Source: DASXSB01 sp036506275
GTDB lineage: Bacteria > Methylomirabilota > Methylomirabilia > Rokubacteriales > CSP1-6
DNA: 46,634 nucleotides
Assembly: GCA_036506275.1 (NCBI GenBank)
Contig: DASXSB010000080.1
Location: 1-46,634 of the forward strand
Direction of reading: 5' to 3'
Part shown: positions 1 to 8,526 of the stretch, one piece after another
Position numbering within the stretch: position 1 is the first letter of the stretch
Layout: each line of letters starts with the position of its first letter
Notes under the pieces: generated by a model
Database searches by the model: none
Seen by the model: the letters and a program-made list of their open reading frames with translations, nothing else
Told to the model about the DNA's origin: nothing
Program-made: the position numbers and the translations under genes

Positions 1-96
1 CTTGGTGCCCCCGAGGGCCGCTCCCGCCGCGGCTCCCACCGGCCCTGCCACCGCAAACCCCACCACGCCACCGATCACGTTTCCCAGCCAGCCCAT
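1..96 (-). CDS. N-terminal fragment of a glycine/alanine-rich protein (DjlA/TerB-like N-terminus?)
   Basis: Only the first 32 codons are inside the window; the gene continues beyond the left edge. The start ATG (complement of 94-96) has a clear GAGGAGG ribosome binding site about seven bases upstream on the minus strand, which makes this a real start. The peptide begins MGWLGNVIGGVVGFAVAGPV and continues in a Gly/Ala-rich style, a pattern of a membrane-inserting glycine-zipper segment like that at the front of DjlA/TerB-type co-chaperones. The product cannot be named from 32 residues. It is transcribed away from the sulfur gene cluster. Confidence 0.55.
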   Translation of the reverse strand, partial: MGWLGNVIGGVVGFAVAGPVGAAAGAALGGTK

Positions 97-594
97 GTGA
101 GCCTCCTCGGCACGTCGGTCTCACTCCTCGCGTGCGGCGACCTGCAACGGCATTCTCGATGCCAAGCGTTGGGCGGCGTGCACGGCCTGGAGACGTCGCG
201 CCGAACGCGAGTAAACCCGAGGTCACGATTGAGAAATCTCCGCCGGCGTCGATGGCCGGAGAGATCGGGCCGTTCCGCGGCCCGCGCGGGCTCTAGGGTT
301 CTTCAGCCCAGCTGGTGGTGGTGGTGCATGGCTGCCGGCGGGCGCAAACCACCACCACTCGCCGCCTCGCGACTCGATGCGAGAGCATTGGACCTGGACG
401 GGCGCGGGCGATGGGAGGTCGATTCCATTTCGTCGAGGAGGACGGGCGGCCGCCCGGTGTCCTGCGGCGGGCACCATGCTACTCTATCGGCTCGACACCC
501 GGCCGTAGGAGCAAGCGTCATGGCCGCTCGTGTCGAACGCGCGCAGAGGCCTGAAGAGTAGGGTTCAACGGGTCCGGGGCGACGGGGGGACGCC
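97..594. other. Intergenic region between divergent genes, upstream of fccB
   Basis: About 500 bases separate the minus-strand gene at the left edge from fccB. No reading frame here has convincing protein character; the open frames are arginine-rich products of high G+C. The region should carry the promoters for both flanking genes. A G-rich run lies just upstream of the fccB ATG and may be its ribosome binding site. It also holds a GTGG-repeat inverted repeat (listed separately) and a weak TCGACAC/GTGTCGA pair at 492-498 and 530-536. Confidence 0.5.
315..358. repeat. Triplet-repeat inverted repeat (GTG/CAC hairpin)
   Basis: GTGGTGGTGGT at 315-325 is the exact reverse complement of ACCACCACCAC at 348-358, with a 22-base loop. 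It can form an 11-bp stem on either strand. No T-run follows it, so it is not a standard intrinsic terminator. It sits midway in the gap between the divergent genes. Confidence 0.5.
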
Positions 595-1857
595 ATGACG
601 ATCAGTAGGCGGCAGTTCCTCGGTGACGTGGGGACGATGGCGTGCGCGATGGCGGTGGGTGTGAGCGGATGCGCGCGCACCATGCGCGGCGACATCGCGC
701 CCAAGTCGGGTCCGCGCGTGGTCGTGATCGGCGGCGGCTGGGGCGGCGCCACCGCCGCCAAGTACGTCCGTCTCGCGAATCCGTCGATCGAGGTCGTGCT
801 CCTGGAGCCGAACCGCGAGTTCGTCTCGTGTCCGCTCAGCAACCTCGTCCTCAGCGGCCAGCGCACCATCGACCAGCTCACCATGAGCTACGACGGCGTC
901 CGCAAGCACGGCGTGAAGCTCATGCACGAGACCGCCACCGCCGTCGAGCCCGACACCCATCGCGTGCGCATCGGCGAGGGGTATCTCGTGTACGACCGCC
1001 TCGTGGTGGCGCCGGGCGTCGAGTTCCAGTGGGAGCAGGTGGAGGGACTGGCGGCCGCGCAGGATCGCGTTCTCCATGCGTGGAAGGCGGGACCGCAGAC
1101 GGTGGCGCTCGCGCGTCAGCTTCAAGAGATGCCGGACGGCGGCGTGTTCGTGTTGACCGTCCCGCCCGTCGCCTATCGCTGCCCGCCCGGTCCCTACGAG
1201 CGCGCGTGTCAGGTGGCCTGGTACCTGAAGACGCAGAAGCCGCGCGCGAAGCTCATCGTGCTCGACGCCAACCAGAACATCGTGTCGAAGGCCGCGCTCT
1301 TCCGCGCCGCCTGGCAGGCCTACCCGAACCTCGAGTACCGCGCGTCGAACAAGGTCGTGAAGGTGGACGCGGGCGCCCGGCAGGTCAGCACCGACTTCGG
1401 CGACACCGTGAAATACGACGTGCTGAACCTGATCCCACCCCAGCGGGCGGGCACGATCGCCGTGCAGGCGGATCTGGTGGGCGCCGACAAGCGGTGGTGC
1501 GAGGTGGACCACGTCACCTACGAGTCGGTGAAGCACCGTGACGTGCACGTCATCGGCGATGCCACCATCGGGCTCCCCGTGCCCAAGTCCGGCAACGTCG
1601 CCAACAACATGGGCAAGGCGGCGGCGAGCGCGGTCTCGCACCTCATCGCGGGCAAGCAGCCGCCGGCGATGGCGCTCGGCAACACGTGCTACAGCTTCGT
1701 GAGCGATCGGGAGGCGATCGCGGTCGTGAATGCCTACCGGATCGACAAGGGCAAGGTGGTGCAGATCGAGCAGAAGCTGACGCCGGGCGCCTCCGCGGAC
1801 GTGGCTCGCAACGCCGTCGGGTGGGCGACGAGCATCTGGAGGGACATCCTTGGCTAG
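595..1857 (+). CDS. fccB: Flavocytochrome c sulfide dehydrogenase, FAD-binding subunit
   Basis: A 420-residue flavoprotein predicted to oxidise sulfide in the periplasm and pass electrons to the cytochrome encoded next. The N-terminus carries a twin-arginine signal (RRQFLG, residues 5-10) followed by a hydrophobic stretch. The FAD-binding Rossmann motif GGGWGG lies at about residues 46-51. Cysteines expected for the family redox pair are visible in the segments YRCPPGPYERAC and NTCYSFVSD, the latter in the C-terminal FCSD domain. Length matches the family. The stop overlaps the start of fccA by eight bases, indicating translational coupling. This is the first gene of the sulfur oxidation cluster. 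Assignment is firm at family level; sulfide as the substrate is inferred from the cytochrome partner and the Sox neighbours. Confidence 0.93.
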   Translation: MTISRRQFLGDVGTMACAMAVGVSGCARTMRGDIAPKSGPRVVVIGGGWGGATAAKYVRLANPSIEVVLLEPNREFVSCPLSNLVLSGQRTIDQLTMSYDGVRKHGVKLMHETATAVEPDTHRVRIGEGYLVYDRLVVAPGVEFQWEQVEGLAAAQDRVLHAWKAGPQTVALARQLQEMPDGGVFVLTVPPVAYRCPPGPYERACQVAWYLKTQKPRAKLIVLDANQNIVSKAALFRAAWQAYPNLEYRASNKVVKVDAGARQVSTDFGDTVKYDVLNLIPPQRAGTIAVQADLVGADKRWCEVDHVTYESVKHRDVHVIGDATIGLPVPKSGNVANNMGKAAASAVSHLIAGKQPPAMALGNTCYSFVSDREAIAVVNAYRIDKGKVVQIEQKLTPGASADVARNAVGWATSIWRDILG

Positions 1858-2491
1858 CCGGATCGTCGCCCCCGCCGCCACGCTCGTCATCGTCGCTGTC
1901 CTCGTCGTCGCCGCCACGCTCGTCATCGCGGCCGCGCTCTCGACGGCGGCGCCCGCCGGCGCCGGCCCCGTCGACACGCCAGGGTACGCGAAGGCGTTCA
2001 CGTGCAGCGCGTGCCACGGTGATGCCGGTCAGAGCCTGTCGGACGCGATGCCGATCATCGCCGGGATAGCGCCCGCCTACTTCAAGAAGGCGATCGCCGA
2101 CTACGCGAGCGGCCGGCGCGTCTCCACCGAGATGGAGCCCTACGCGAAGATGGTGACCGAGCTGGGCGTCGACGACGTGGCGGGGTACTTCGCGGCCCAG
2201 CCGCGCCGCCCCACCGCCGTGAAGGTCGACGCCGCCGCCGTCGCGCGCGGGAAGACGGCGTCGACCGCGTGCGCGAGCTGCCACGGCGCTGACGGCGGCG
2301 GCGACGCCGCCAAGCTCGTCCCCGATCTCCGCGGCCAGCCGCCCGGGTACCTGCGCACGCAGATGCTGCTGTTCAAGGCGGAGAAGCGCAGCCCCGGCGA
2401 CGAGCCACTCAAGGCCGTCAAGGCGGTCATGCGAACGATTTCGGACGAGACGTTCACGGATCTCGCCGCGTACTACAGCACGCTCAAGTGA
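1850..2491 (+). CDS. fccA: Sulfide dehydrogenase dihaem cytochrome c subunit
   Basis: A 213-residue periplasmic c-type cytochrome with two haem-binding motifs, CSACH and CASCH, each at the start of a class I cytochrome c domain, as in cytochrome c4 and FccA. The N-terminus is a long hydrophobic export signal or membrane anchor. The start is a TTG at 1850-1852 overlapping the end of fccB, since no ATG or GTG precedes the signal sequence. It takes electrons from the flavoprotein and should pass them to the respiratory chain. Its stop overlaps the next gene in a GTGA junction. Confidence 0.9.
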   Translation: MASRIVAPAATLVIVAVLVVAATLVIAAALSTAAPAGAGPVDTPGYAKAFTCSACHGDAGQSLSDAMPIIAGIAPAYFKKAIADYASGRRVSTEMEPYAKMVTELGVDDVAGYFAAQPRRPTAVKVDAAAVARGKTASTACASCHGADGGGDAAKLVPDLRGQPPGYLRTQMLLFKAEKRSPGDEPLKAVKAVMRTISDETFTDLAAYYSTLK

Positions 2492-3279
2492 CGCCGGCGT
2501 TCGCGGCGGCGCTGGGGGCGCTCGGGCTCGGCGGCGCCTTCATCTCCGGTCTGCTCGGTGTGGGCGGCGCCATCGTGATGATCCCGCTCCTCCTCTACGT
2601 CCCGCCTCTGCTGGAGGTGGGCGTGCTCGACATGAAGGACGTGGCGGGCGTCACCATGGTGCAGGTCTTCGTGGCCGCCCTCTCCGGCGTGCTCGCGCAC
2701 CGCCGCCACCGCGCCGTTCATGGCCAGCTCGTCTGGCTCGGCGGCGGGACGATGGCCGCGGGCGCGTTCGCGGGGGCGCTCCTCTCGCACTTCGTGCCGG
2801 CCACGTGGTTGCTCGTCACCTTCGCCCTGATGGCGACGGCGGCCGCCGCCCTCTGGCTGGCGCCGGTGGCGACGGAAGGGCAGCCGATCTTCGCCGACGC
2901 CGTCCACTTCGATCGCGTCAAGACGGTGGCGGTCACGCTCGGCGTCGGGTTCGCAGCCGGGCTCGTGGGCGCGGGCGGCGCCTTCCTCCTGGTGCCGCTC
3001 TTGCTGGTGGTGGTCGGCATTCCCATCCGCGTCACGCTCGGCAGCTCGCTCGGCATCACCGCCATCGCCGCCACCGCCGGTGTCGTCGGCAAGCTCGCCA
3101 CCGGCCAGGTTCCGCTCGTGCCCGCGTGCGCGGTCGCGCTCGGCGCCCTCCCCGGCGCTCACTTCGGGGCGGCCGTGAGCCGTCGCCTGCCCGGCGCCCA
3201 GCTGAAGATCTTGCTGGCCGTGGTCACCATCGCCAGCGCCGCGCGCGTGTGGTGGGACCTGCTCGCCGGCAAGCCGTAA
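2488..3279 (+). CDS. TauE/SafE family sulfite/organosulfonate exporter-like membrane protein
   Basis: A 263-residue protein made almost wholly of hydrophobic helices, in the two-fold repeat typical of TauE/SafE: GLGGAFISGLLGVGGAIVMI near the start and GFAAGLVGAGGAFLLVPLL in the middle. The family exports sulfite, sulfoacetate or related anions, and members often sit in sulfur oxidation loci. GTG at 2488 overlaps the fccA stop (GTGA). The context suggests movement of sulfite, sulfate or another sulfur oxyanion across the membrane. The exact substrate cannot be read from sequence. Confidence 0.88.
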   Translation: MTPAFAAALGALGLGGAFISGLLGVGGAIVMIPLLLYVPPLLEVGVLDMKDVAGVTMVQVFVAALSGVLAHRRHRAVHGQLVWLGGGTMAAGAFAGALLSHFVPATWLLVTFALMATAAAALWLAPVATEGQPIFADAVHFDRVKTVAVTLGVGFAAGLVGAGGAFLLVPLLLVVVGIPIRVTLGSSLGITAIAATAGVVGKLATGQVPLVPACAVALGALPGAHFGAAVSRRLPGAQLKILLAVVTIASAARVWWDLLAGKP

Positions 3280-3297
3280 GCGGGAAGGACCACGGCC

Positions 3298-4842
3298 CTG
3301 CGCTACGGCTTCGTGATCGACCAGCGCAAATGCATCGGCTGCCACGCGTGCACGGTGGCCTGCAAGGAGGAGAACCGCGTTCCCCTCGGCGCCTTCCGCA
3401 CGTGGGTGAAGTACGTGGAGCGCGGAAGCTTTCCAGAGACGCGGCGGCACTTCGCCGTCCTCCGCTGCAACCACTGCGACAACGCGCCGTGCGTCACCAT
3501 CTGCCCCACCGTCGCCCTCTACCGGCGCCCGGACGGCATCGTCGATCTCGACGGCGCGCGCTGCATCGGCTGCAAGTCGTGCATGCACGCCTGCCCCTAC
3601 GACGCCCTCTACATCGATCCCGCCAGCCACACCGCCGCCAAGTGCCACTACTGCGCGCACCGGGTGGAGATGGGACTCGAGCCCGCGTGCGTGATCGTGT
3701 GTCCCGAGCAGGCCATCATCGCCGGCGATCTCGACGATCCGACGACGACGATCGCGCGCCTGGTGGCGAGCGAGCCCGTGCAGGTGCGCAAGCCCGAGCA
3801 GCGCACGCGGCCCAAGGTCTTCTACGTGGGCGCGGACACCGCCGCCCTCACGCCGCGGTTGCAGCAGCCGGCGGCGAGCTACATGTGGGGCGAGCGACCG
3901 GCCGCGGAGCTCGATCTCGTGCGAATGGTGGCGTCGGCGCCGATGACCGACGTGGACGGGCCGCGCAGCCGTCCCGTGTACGATGCGCCTCATGCGCCGC
4001 GACCGTGGGGCGCCCGCGTGAGCGCCTATCTGTGGACGAAGTCGATCGCGGCCGGCGTCGTCCTCGTCGCCTCGCTCGCGGCCGCCAGCGGCGCTCTCCG
4101 CGGCGCCGCCGTGGCCGATCCGCTCGTGATGGTGGTGGCTCCCCTCGTGAGCGTGGTCTTCCTCCTCCTCACGACGGCGTTGCTCGTGCTCGATCTCAAG
4201 CGGCCCGACCGCTTTCACTACATCCTGCTCAAGCCGAACCGACGCTCGTGGCTGGTGTGGGGCGCGTGGATCCTGCTCGCCTTCGGCGCTGCCGGCGGCG
4301 TGTGGCTGGCGGCCGGACTGCTCCATCTTCCTACCGTTGTGTCGGCGGTCACCGTGCCCGCGTCGTTGCTGGCGCTCGGCGCGGCGGGGTACAGCGCGTT
4401 CCTCTTCGGTCAGGCCGAGGGTCGCGACTTCTGGCAGAGTTCGCTGCTGCTCCCGCATCTCATCGCGGCCGCGCTGGTGGCGGGGGCGGCGACGCTCATC
4501 GTCGTCGACGCCGCCTGGTCGCCATGGGCGGATCTCTGTCGCGCCGTGCTCGCCGTCGGTCTCGTGATGCACGGGGCGCTGGTCGGCGTCGAGGTGCTGC
4601 GCCGCCATCGCGACCATGACGCCGCCCGGGCCGCGCGCTTGCTCACGCGAGGCGGCTACGCCAGGCGGCTGTGGGTCGGCGTCGCGCTCGTGGGCACCGC
4701 GGCTCCCCTCGCGCTCCTGGTCGTCGGCACCGCCTCGCCCTCGGCGACGCTGGACGTGGTCGCCGCCATCCTCGCCCTCGCCGGTCTCTGGCTATGGGAG
4801 GATCTCTGGGTGAAGGCCGGGCAGTCCGTTCCTCTGAGCTGA
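3298..4842 (+). CDS. Fused 4Fe-4S ferredoxin and NrfD/DmsC-type membrane subunit (SoeBC-like)
   Basis: One chain combining the electron-transfer and membrane-anchor subunits of a DMSO-reductase-family complex. The first ~200 residues have four cysteine groups for [4Fe-4S] clusters: CIGCHACTVAC, CNHCDNAPCVTIC, CIGCKSCMHAC and CHYC...CVIVC. The rest is a multi-helix NrfD/PsrC-like domain with the signature DLKRPDRFHYILLKP, and would exchange electrons with quinone. I place the start at a CTG (3298-3300): a GGGAAGGA ribosome binding site lies eight bases upstream, and it restores the N-terminus RYGFVIDQRKCIGC that I recall as usual in this family. The alternative is GTG at 3313, which has no ribosome binding site. 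In SoeABC these two subunits are normally separate, so the fusion is noteworthy. It is followed five bases later by the catalytic subunit. Confidence 0.88.
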   Translation: MRYGFVIDQRKCIGCHACTVACKEENRVPLGAFRTWVKYVERGSFPETRRHFAVLRCNHCDNAPCVTICPTVALYRRPDGIVDLDGARCIGCKSCMHACPYDALYIDPASHTAAKCHYCAHRVEMGLEPACVIVCPEQAIIAGDLDDPTTTIARLVASEPVQVRKPEQRTRPKVFYVGADTAALTPRLQQPAASYMWGERPAAELDLVRMVASAPMTDVDGPRSRPVYDAPHAPRPWGARVSAYLWTKSIAAGVVLVASLAAASGALRGAAVADPLVMVVAPLVSVVFLLLTTALLVLDLKRPDRFHYILLKPNRRSWLVWGAWILLAFGAAGGVWLAAGLLHLPTVVSAVTVPASLLALGAAGYSAFLFGQAEGRDFWQSSLLLPHLIAAALVAGAATLIVVDAAWSPWADLCRAVLAVGLVMHGALVGVEVLRRHRDHDAARAARLLTRGGYARRLWVGVALVGTAAPLALLVVGTASPSATLDVVAAILALAGLWLWEDLWVKAGQSVPLS

Positions 4843-4847
4843 TCTCG

Positions 4848-7682
4848 ATGATTCAACCGTCCCCGTCGCCTCGCGAGCCCCTCCATCCCGCGGCGCAAGA
4901 GCTTCCCGCGCGGCCGGGCGGCCTCGCCAGCTATCCCCCCCCGGAGCGCTGGGACGACTGGGTGGAGTACGACCCCGTGGCGTGGCCGCGCAAAGTCGAG
5001 CGCCGCTACGCGCTCATTCCGACCATCTGCTTCAACTGCGAGGCGGCGTGCGGCCTCCTCGCGTACGTCGACAAGCAGACGCTGCGCATCCAGAAGTTCG
5101 AGGGCAACCCGCAGCATCCCGGAAGTCGAGGACGCAACTGCGCGAAGGGTCCGGCCACGCTCAACCAGATCGAGGACACCGAGCGCATCCGCTATCCGAT
5201 GCGGCGTGTGGGCGTGCGCGGAGCCGGGCAGTGGGAGCGCGTGACGTGGGACGAGGCCCTCGACGACATCGCCGCCCGCATCCGCGCCGCCCTCGTGGAG
5301 GGGCGCGGGAACGAGGTCATGTATCACCTCGGGCGCCCGGGGCACGAGCTGGTCTATCTGCAGCGTGTCTTCCATGCGTGGGGCATCGATGGGCACAACA
5401 GCCACACCAACGTGTGCTCGGCGGGCGCGCGCGCCGGGTACGCCTTCTGGCACGGGATGGACCGGCCCTCGCCCGACCACGCCCACGCGCGCTTCATTCT
5501 GCTGCTCTCCTCGCATCTCGAGAGCGGCCACTACTTCAACCCCCACGCCCAGCGCATCATCGAGGCGAAGATGCGGGGCGCGCGCGTGTGCGTCATCGAC
5601 ACCCGCCTCAGCAACACCGCCTCCATGGCCGATTACTGGCTGTCGCCGTGGCCGGGCACGGAGGCGGCGGTGCTCCTCGCCATCGCCAACCTCCTCGTGC
5701 GCGAGCGGCGCTACGATCGCGGGTTCGTGCGGCGGTGGGTGAACTGGGAAGAGTACCTGCGCGCGGAGCGGCCTGAGCTGCCGGTGACGTTCGAGGCGTT
5801 CGAGACGGCGCTGGAGGATCTCTACGCGCGGTTCACGCCGGAGTTCGCCGCCGCCGAGAGCGGGGTGGCGGCCGCCACCATCGTCGACGTCGCGCGCGAG
5901 ATCGCGAACGCCGGCTCCGCCCTCGCCACCCACATCTGGCGCAACACGGCCGCCGGCAATCTGGGCGGCTGGCAGGTGGCGCGCGCGCTCGAGTGGCTGG
6001 TGGTGCTGATGGGGGCTGTGTCCACGCCGGGCGGCACCGCGCCCAGCGCATGGAACAAGGTGGTGCCGGCGCCCCCGCTGATGCCGCCCGCGCGCAAGGT
6101 GTGGAGCGAGCTGCTGATGCCGCGCGAGTACCCGCTCGCCTTCTTCGAGATGAGCTTCCTCCTTCCCCATTTCCTGCGCGAGGGGCGCGGCAAGCTGGCC
6201 ATGTACTTCACGCGTGTCTACAACCCCGTGTGGACCAATCCCGACGGCATGTCGTGGATCGAGATGCTGGGCGACGAGACGAAGGTCGAGCGTCACGCCT
6301 GCCTCACGCCGATCTGGAGCGAAACGGCGTGGTTCGCCGACTACGTCCTGCCCATGGGCCACGCCTCCGAGCGCCACGACCTCATGTCGCAGGAGACGCA
6401 CGCCGCGCGCTGGATCGGGTTCCGCCAGCCGGTGCTGCGCGTGATGCAGGAGCGGGCAGGGAAGACGTTCCCGTCCACGTGGGAGGCTCACGAGGCGGCC
6501 GGCATCGGACAGGTCTGGGAGGAGGACGAGTTCTGGATCGAGCTGTCGTGGCGGATCGATCCCGACGGGAGCCTCGACATCCGGAAATATTTCGAGTCGC
6601 CCTACCGTCCCGGCCAGAAACTGCGCGTGGAAGAGATCTACCGCTGGATCTTCGAGTACAGCGTGCCCGGCCTCCCGGAGGCGGCCGCCCGCGAGAAGCT
6701 GACGCCGCTCGCTTACATGCGAAAGTACGGCGCCTTCCTCGTGGAGGACGGGGTCTATCGCACGCACGAGACGGCGCCGCCCGCGCGCGATCTCAACGAC
6801 GCCGTGGTGGATCCCGTCACGAGGGTGATCGCGCGCGAGGGACAGCCTGTCGGCGTCGAGGTCGACGGGCAGCCGCGGCTCGGTTTCCCCACGCCGTCGC
6901 GGAAGCTCGAGTTCTTCTCGTCGACGCTGAAGGCCTGGAAGTGGCCGGAGCAGGCGGTGCCGAACTACATCCAGAGCCACGTGCACTGGTCGCGCATCGA
7001 TCGCGCCCGCGGCGAGATGGTGCTGCTGCCGACCTTTCGACTGCCCACGCTCATCCACACGCGCTCCGGAAATGCGAAGTGGCTGTACGAGCTGTCCCAC
7101 AGCAACCCCCTCTGGATCCACCCCGAGGACGCCGCCCGCACCGGCGTTGCCACCGGCGATCTCCTCAAGGTCGCCACCGAGATCGGCTGGTTCGTCGACA
7201 AGGCGTGGGTGACGGAGGCGGTGCGGCCGGGCGTCATCGCCTGCTCCCATCACCTCGGCCGCTGGCGGCTGCGCGACGACACCGGGGGCGAGCGCTGGTC
7301 GACCGCGCTCGTGGATCTCCAGCAGGTGGCGCCGCGACAATGGAAGATGCGACAGGTGCACGGGGTGCGGCCGTTCCCGAGCGACGATCCCGACTCCGAG
7401 CGCGTGTGGTGGGGGGACGCGGGCGTCCACCAGAACCTCACGTTTCCCGTGCATCCCGATCCCGTGAGCGGGCAGCACTGCTGGCACCAGAAAGTGTCGG
7501 TGAGCGTACCCGGCCCCGACGAGCGCTATGGCGACATCTTCGTCGACACCGAGAAGGCCTTCGCCGTCTACCGCGAGTGGCTGGCGCTCGCCCGTCCCGC
7601 CCCCGGTCCCGACAACCTCCGGCGGCCGTTGTGGCTCCCGCGCGCGTTCAAGCCCCACCCCGACGCCTACCGAATTCCGTGA
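4848..7682 (+). CDS. soeA: Molybdopterin oxidoreductase catalytic subunit, SoeA-like (cytoplasmic sulfite oxidoreductase)
   Basis: A 944-residue member of the DMSO reductase superfamily. The N-terminal [4Fe-4S] site is C61-x2-C64-x3-C68-x29-C98. The molybdenum ligand is probably the cysteine in NVCSAGARAGYAFW. The C-terminal third has the molydopterin-dinucleotide-binding fold (from HPEDAARTGVATGD onward). There is no twin-arginine signal, which places it in the cytoplasm as for SoeA and unlike PhsA/PsrA. Together with the preceding fused Fe-S/membrane protein and the Sox and Fcc genes around it, sulfite oxidation to sulfate is the most likely role. Polysulfide or tetrathionate chemistry is the alternative. 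ATG 4848 lies five bases after the previous stop; the frame is open further upstream but that part overlaps soeBC. Confidence 0.85.
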   Translation: MIQPSPSPREPLHPAAQELPARPGGLASYPPPERWDDWVEYDPVAWPRKVERRYALIPTICFNCEAACGLLAYVDKQTLRIQKFEGNPQHPGSRGRNCAKGPATLNQIEDTERIRYPMRRVGVRGAGQWERVTWDEALDDIAARIRAALVEGRGNEVMYHLGRPGHELVYLQRVFHAWGIDGHNSHTNVCSAGARAGYAFWHGMDRPSPDHAHARFILLLSSHLESGHYFNPHAQRIIEAKMRGARVCVIDTRLSNTASMADYWLSPWPGTEAAVLLAIANLLVRERRYDRGFVRRWVNWEEYLRAERPELPVTFEAFETALEDLYARFTPEFAAAESGVAAATIVDVAREIANAGSALATHIWRNTAAGNLGGWQVARALEWLVVLMGAVSTPGGTAPSAWNKVVPAPPLMPPARKVWSELLMPREYPLAFFEMSFLLPHFLREGRGKLAMYFTRVYNPVWTNPDGMSWIEMLGDETKVERHACLTPIWSETAWFADYVLPMGHASERHDLMSQETHAARWIGFRQPVLRVMQERAGKTFPSTWEAHEAAGIGQVWEEDEFWIELSWRIDPDGSLDIRKYFESPYRPGQKLRVEEIYRWIFEYSVPGLPEAAAREKLTPLAYMRKYGAFLVEDGVYRTHETAPPARDLNDAVVDPVTRVIAREGQPVGVEVDGQPRLGFPTPSRKLEFFSSTLKAWKWPEQAVPNYIQSHVHWSRIDRARGEMVLLPTFRLPTLIHTRSGNAKWLYELSHSNPLWIHPEDAARTGVATGDLLKVATEIGWFVDKAWVTEAVRPGVIACSHHLGRWRLRDDTGGERWSTALVDLQQVAPRQWKMRQVHGVRPFPSDDPDSERVWWGDAGVHQNLTFPVHPDPVSGQHCWHQKVSVSVPGPDERYGDIFVDTEKAFAVYREWLALARPAPGPDNLRRPLWLPRAFKPHPDAYRIP

Positions 7683-7707
7683 TTTCGCGTATGCTGGGCA
7701 CACGTCC

Positions 7708-8187
7708 ATGCGGAACACCGTGACTCGGCGACAGGCCCTGCACGTTCTCGGCGCCTTCGGGGTGGCCGCCTGCCTGGGCGCGCGGCCCTCCCCGGCGGTG
7801 GCGCAGGCGCTCGGCCAGCAGGAGACCGTGGACGAGGCGATGAAGCGCGTCTTCGGCGGCAAGGCGCTCAAGGACGGCAGCGGCGTCGTCAAGCTCGAGA
7901 TCCCGCTCATCGCGGAGAACGGTGCGGTGGTGCCGGTGTCGGTGGAGGTGCAGTCGCCCATGACGGCCACGGACCACGTGCGACACATCTACGTGGTGGC
8001 CGACAAGAACCGCATCCCGGTGGTGACGCGCGTCAGCTTCACGCCGGAGGCGGGGCAGGCGTTCATGGCCGCCAACATCCGGCTCGGGGAAACGGGCGAC
8101 GTGCGCGCGATCGTGGAGCGCAGCGACGGCACCTGGCTCCAGGTCAAGCGCGAGGTGAAGGTGACCGTCGGCGGTTGCGGCGGGTAG
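7708..8187 (+). CDS. soxY: Sulfur carrier protein SoxY
   Basis: A 159-residue periplasmic carrier that holds sulfur intermediates covalently during thiosulfate oxidation. It has a twin-arginine signal (TRRQALHVLG) ending near PAVAQA and finishes with the diagnostic swinging-arm motif GGCGG, with the carrier cysteine at about residue 157. The start is ATG 7708; the frame is open further upstream but that part overlaps soeA. soxZ follows six bases later, as expected for the SoxYZ heterodimer. Confidence 0.95.
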   Translation: MRNTVTRRQALHVLGAFGVAACLGARPSPAVAQALGQQETVDEAMKRVFGGKALKDGSGVVKLEIPLIAENGAVVPVSVEVQSPMTATDHVRHIYVVADKNRIPVVTRVSFTPEAGQAFMAANIRLGETGDVRAIVERSDGTWLQVKREVKVTVGGCGG

Positions 8188-8193
8188 GGCGGC

Positions 8194-8526
8194 GTGTCGG
8201 ACATCGGCAAGGTGCGCTTGCGAGTGCCGTCCATGATCAAGGCCGGCGACACCGTGCGCGTGCGCGCGCTCGTCATCCATCCCATGGAGCGAGTGGAGCG
8301 CGACAAGCAGGGCAAGATCATCCAGAAGAACTACAACTACATCGACAAGGTGACCGTGACGTACCTCGGCAAGACCGTGGTGTCGTTCGACACCACGCAG
8401 GCCGTCAGCGAGAACCCCTTCTTCTCGTTCGCGTTCCGGGCCACCGACCCCGGCCTCCTCAAGGTCACGTTCACCGACACCACCGGCGGCAAGTACGAGG
8501 GGACCGCCGACATCAAGCTCTCCTGA
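8194..8526 (+). CDS. soxZ: Sulfur carrier partner SoxZ
   Basis: A 110-residue protein without export signal, the dimer partner of SoxY; it leaves the cell by the Tat route piggy-backed on SoxY in characterised systems. The sequence shows the typical opening (KVRLRVPSMIKAGDTVRVRA) and the beta-sandwich body of the family. It starts with GTG at 8194. Its stop TGA overlaps the CTG that appears to start the next gene (CTGA). Confidence 0.95.
   Translation: MSDIGKVRLRVPSMIKAGDTVRVRALVIHPMERVERDKQGKIIQKNYNYIDKVTVTYLGKTVVSFDTTQAVSENPFFSFAFRATDPGLLKVTFTDTTGGKYEGTADIKLS

Noticed and set aside
492..536. TCGACAC / GTGTCGA inverted repeat upstream of fccB as an operator
   Set aside because: The arms are 31 bases apart and only 7 bp long, so it is weak as an operator and not unexpected by chance.
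2473..7988. Very long minus-strand open frames (over 700 and 1,100 codons) opposite tauE, soeBC and soeA
   Set aside because: They are antisense to well-supported genes and are rich in Arg, His, Gly and Ala, the usual product of reading G+C-rich genes backwards. They have no recognisable domains.
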